The notes below the pieces were generated by a model, which made no database searches, was not told the DNA's origin, and saw nothing but the letters and a program-made list of their open reading frames with translations. The position numbers and the translations under genes are program-made. DNA of 64,000 nt from an uncultured Lachnospiraceae bacterium (GTDB lineage Bacteria; Bacillota; Clostridia; Lachnospirales; Lachnospiraceae), in NCBI GenBank assembly GCA_910577045.1, contig CAJTLB010000016.1, positions 1 through 64,000 on the forward strand, written 5' to 3'. Shown here piece after piece: positions 62,278 through 64,000 of this stretch (the stretch's first letter is position 1; every line of letters begins with the position of its first letter).

Positions 62278-63066
62278 ATGGATGACTTTATAAGTTATGT
62301 AGAAAATTTTATTAATAAACATTTGCAAAGTGAATTTACCCTTAATGAGATTGCTTCTTATTGTGGTTATTCACCTTCTCATTTTTCACACAAATTTAAA
62401 GAAATAACAAATCAAAGTGTTATGGAATATGTTCGTGAAAAACGCATTTTTGCAGCAGCAGAATTAATAAAAAATGGTGCCAATATATGTAGTACAGCCA
62501 TGTCATATGGTTTTGAGACCCACGCAGGGTTTACTAAAGCATTCCATGCTGTTTTAGGCTGTTCCCCTAAATATTATATGGCACACTTTTATGGCGATTA
62601 TTGGAAAGGGTTTTATAGTATGGACAATTCTAAAATTATAATTCGGCCTATTAAACTTGATGATGTAAACGATTTATGGGAAAACGTTTACAGTGCAATG
62701 ACCCCAAAAGAAATTCTTGATATTAAAATAACTCCTGCAATCAAACAGGAAAAATCCAAAACAGGCATTGAACTTGCAGCTGAAGTGGATGGGAGAGTTG
62801 TTATGACCCTTCCCATGGCTAAACCTTTTTGGATCCCTATTGGGTTTTTATTTGATAATGATTATCTAATAAGGGGAGACAAAAGAGATGATTTAATGAA
62901 AATGCTACTAGATAAAATGAAAACCAAATGTAAAGAAATGGATATTTCTGTATTAGTTTCGCCCCAACGTACTAACAGTGAAAATATTAAGGCATTTCTT
63001 ATGTTAGGGTTTAAAGAAATCTGGGCAGACAATAAATGGACTTATTTAGCAATGTCTGTTGCCTAA
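62278..63066 (+). CDS. AraC-type regulator fused to a GNAT acetyltransferase-like domain
   Basis: 262 aa from the ATG at 62278 (AAAAGGAG 6 bases upstream). Residues about 1-105 are a complete AraC double helix-turn-helix (FTLNEIASYCGYSPSHFSHKFKE; ICSTAMSYGFETHAGFTKAFH; CSPKYY). From about 120 a GNAT-like domain follows (IIIRPIKLDDVNDLWENVYS; SPQRTNSENIKAFLMLGFKE). The DNA-binding part comes first, the reverse of classical AraC. It could sense an acetyl-group acceptor or CoA-bound ligand. Its position after the MATE gene suggests it controls that exporter. Confidence 0.85.
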   Translation: MDDFISYVENFINKHLQSEFTLNEIASYCGYSPSHFSHKFKEITNQSVMEYVREKRIFAAAELIKNGANICSTAMSYGFETHAGFTKAFHAVLGCSPKYYMAHFYGDYWKGFYSMDNSKIIIRPIKLDDVNDLWENVYSAMTPKEILDIKITPAIKQEKSKTGIELAAEVDGRVVMTLPMAKPFWIPIGFLFDNDYLIRGDKRDDLMKMLLDKMKTKCKEMDISVLVSPQRTNSENIKAFLMLGFKEIWADNKWTYLAMSVA

Positions 63067-63109
63067 ATTTGAGCTGCGCCATTGTAATAAGTTGTAGCGC
63101 AGCTCAAAT
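63067..63109 (+). terminator. Terminator-like hairpin after the AraC-GNAT gene
   Basis: A 13-bp perfect stem (ATTTGAGCTGCGC and complement) with a 17-base loop right after the stop. The following sequence is A/T mixed rather than a pure T-tract. Confidence 0.65.
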
Positions 63110-63137
63110 ATATATTTATAATAATATTTATTTACCA

Positions 63138-63350
63138 CTACATAAAAGATATGCCATACTTGTTCGTGAAGAGTTCGGAGGAATCCCGCCCTATCGGGCA
63201 TTGGGGCACAGGCACAAAGCCTATCTGGAAGAAGCCCCCTTGACAATAGACGAGCAGTTAGATGTAATCCCATATGAGTTCTTGGAAATGTTTATTGACG
63301 GTTTTAAGTTAAGGGCAAAGATAATGGCAGAAGTTTTCAGATGTGGGTAA
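63138..63350 (+). pseudogene. C-terminal remnant of an unidentified gene
   Basis: An open frame of about 70 codons with protein-like sequence (REEFGGIPPYRALGHRHKAY, then LTIDEQLDVIPYEFLEMF) ends at TAA 63350. No start codon or ribosome site occurs in frame after the preceding terminator. It is richer in G and C than the DNA before it. A classical terminator follows, supporting it as the tail of a former gene. Family not recognised. Confidence 0.45.
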
Positions 63351-63365
63351 GAGGACGGGGACAGG

Positions 63366-63402
63366 AAAAGGCAGACGCTTTGACAGGGCGGCTGCCTTTT
63401 TT
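63366..63402 (+). terminator. Rho-independent terminator after the gene remnant
   Basis: AAAAGGCAG / CTGCCTTTT, 17-base loop, followed by TT. A-run and T-run flank a GC stem. Confidence 0.8.
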
Positions 63403-63428
63403 GGGTTTTATTGATAAACTGGGAGTTA

Positions 63429-63761
63429 TCATTCAGGGAATACTAACGTACAATTCTCCAGCGTTTCCGTATCATGTTCCGAGATGTAAATTTTCGCTGA
63501 GGCAGACAAATCGTTTCCTTGGAATGTTTCTTCTTGAAAAAGTTTTTTGATTATGGGCCAATGTTCGCCTGCAGATTTTGTTTTGAGCCAAATTCCCATA
63601 AGCGGACCAGACCGGCCAGCTTCAGTGTCGATGTAATCGTATCCATCATCTTGTATAGCCCCGTGGGAAATTTCTTCGATACGATCTGGAATGCAATAAC
63701 GTAAATCCAGATCAGGGTTTTCAAGTTTTCCCGGGTCCAATAAAACAATAATTGTTTGCAT
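63429..63761 (-). CDS. 110-aa acidic cytoplasmic protein, unknown function
   Basis: AAGGAGG lies 8 bases before the ATG, so this looks like an intact gene. Mixed alpha/beta, acidic (DDGYDYIDTEAG, KLENPDLDLRY), no membrane helix. Size and charge resemble immunity proteins of contact toxins or orphan accessory genes, but I cannot name a family. Its base composition differs from the left part of the window. Confidence 0.6.
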   Translation of the reverse strand: MQTIIVLLDPGKLENPDLDLRYCIPDRIEEISHGAIQDDGYDYIDTEAGRSGPLMGIWLKTKSAGEHWPIIKKLFQEETFQGNDLSASAKIYISEHDTETLENCTLVFPE

Positions 63762-63889
63762 ATATTTGTCCTCCTTAAATCCCGATTGTGATTTGATGAT
63801 TTTTAAGGGAAATATTAGCTGTTATATTTTGTTATTAAATTCTCCGCTAACTCTTGAAAACACTAAGTTTATCGCAAGTGAACTTTCCC

Positions 63890-64000
63890 TTAAAGTTTCT
63901 CTTGTATTATATCTTCCCACAGGGCATTACGAACTCTGATAAGGGCAAAAATAAGGGAAACAAAATCACATAAAACATTATAACGCAAAACATATGGGAA
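63890..64000 (-). CDS. Possible partial CDS entering from the window edge
   Basis: 36 codons open from the edge to TAA at 63890, ending NALWEDIIQEKL after a hydrophobic stretch. It lies upstream of the 110-aa gene on the same strand, 128 bases away. Only a fragment is visible, so it could be chance. Confidence 0.25.
   Translation of the reverse strand, partial: FPYVLRYNVLCDFVSLIFALIRVRNALWEDIIQEKL

Overview
The window is AT-rich DNA from a low-GC, Gram-positive, spore-forming anaerobe, most likely a Lachnospiraceae-type Clostridia. This rests on gene content: YyaC, SpmA, an AbrB-like regulator, RicT/YaaT, a DUF5711-type protein, a V-type ATPase, a DUF5702-containing Tad locus and FHA/Ser-Thr kinase genes. 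Strong AGGAGG ribosome sites and occasional TTG/GTG starts fit as well. No rRNA, CRISPR array, intact IS element or prophage was seen. One tRNA (Lys, CTT) is present.

Layout. 1-3.4 kb (minus): a putative operon of a JAB-like/LysM membrane protein, a DUF5711-like protein and CvpA. 3.6-12.2 kb: YyaC, a coiled-coil membrane protein, a PTS IIC protein, small membrane proteins, a LiaF-like protein, a TPR/AAA ATPase and a chemotaxis receptor. 12.2-13.0 kb: a gene-poor gap that holds a 27-codon gene with a consensus promoter, ribosome site and terminator. 13.0-15.5 kb: signal peptidase I and a BcrA-type ABC pair behind a perfect 34-bp palindrome. 15.6-22.3 kb (minus): an MMPL exporter, a GLUG-repeat surface protein and an Mrp/NBP35 ATPase with overlapping ends. 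22.4-30.4 kb: SpmA, an AbrB-like protein and housekeeping genes (rsmI, trmN6-like, ricT, holB, yaaR, tRNA-Lys, AI-2E exporter, trxA, trmB). 30.5-39.1 kb: a complete nine-gene V-type ATPase operon in the order G/H-C-I-K-F-E-A-B-D.

39.2-60.6 kb is the most interesting part. A tightly packed minus-strand operon runs TadZ, TadA, TadB, TadC, Flp pilin, TadE-like, DUF5702 (TadG-like), TadE-like, prepilin peptidase, WG-repeat protein, FHA protein, a 56-aa membrane protein, a Ser/Thr kinase and a large LysM secreted protein. A PP2C phosphatase follows. The prepilin peptidase lacks the usual N-terminal cysteine domain, and that domain is encoded alone about 10 kb away at 39.2 kb. The kinase carries four heptad-spaced Thr-x-x-Glu/Asp motifs just after its APE-like motif, which look like docking sites for the FHA protein. 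Upstream of TadZ, a tyrosine recombinase gene is bracketed by two 25-bp sites whose 5-bp centres are exact reverse complements, and the best candidate tad promoter lies just inside the segment. This looks like a self-contained invertible switch that could make the pilus system phase-variable.

60.7-64 kb: a MATE exporter, an AraC-GNAT fusion regulator, and a right edge that differs in composition and holds what look like broken accessory genes.
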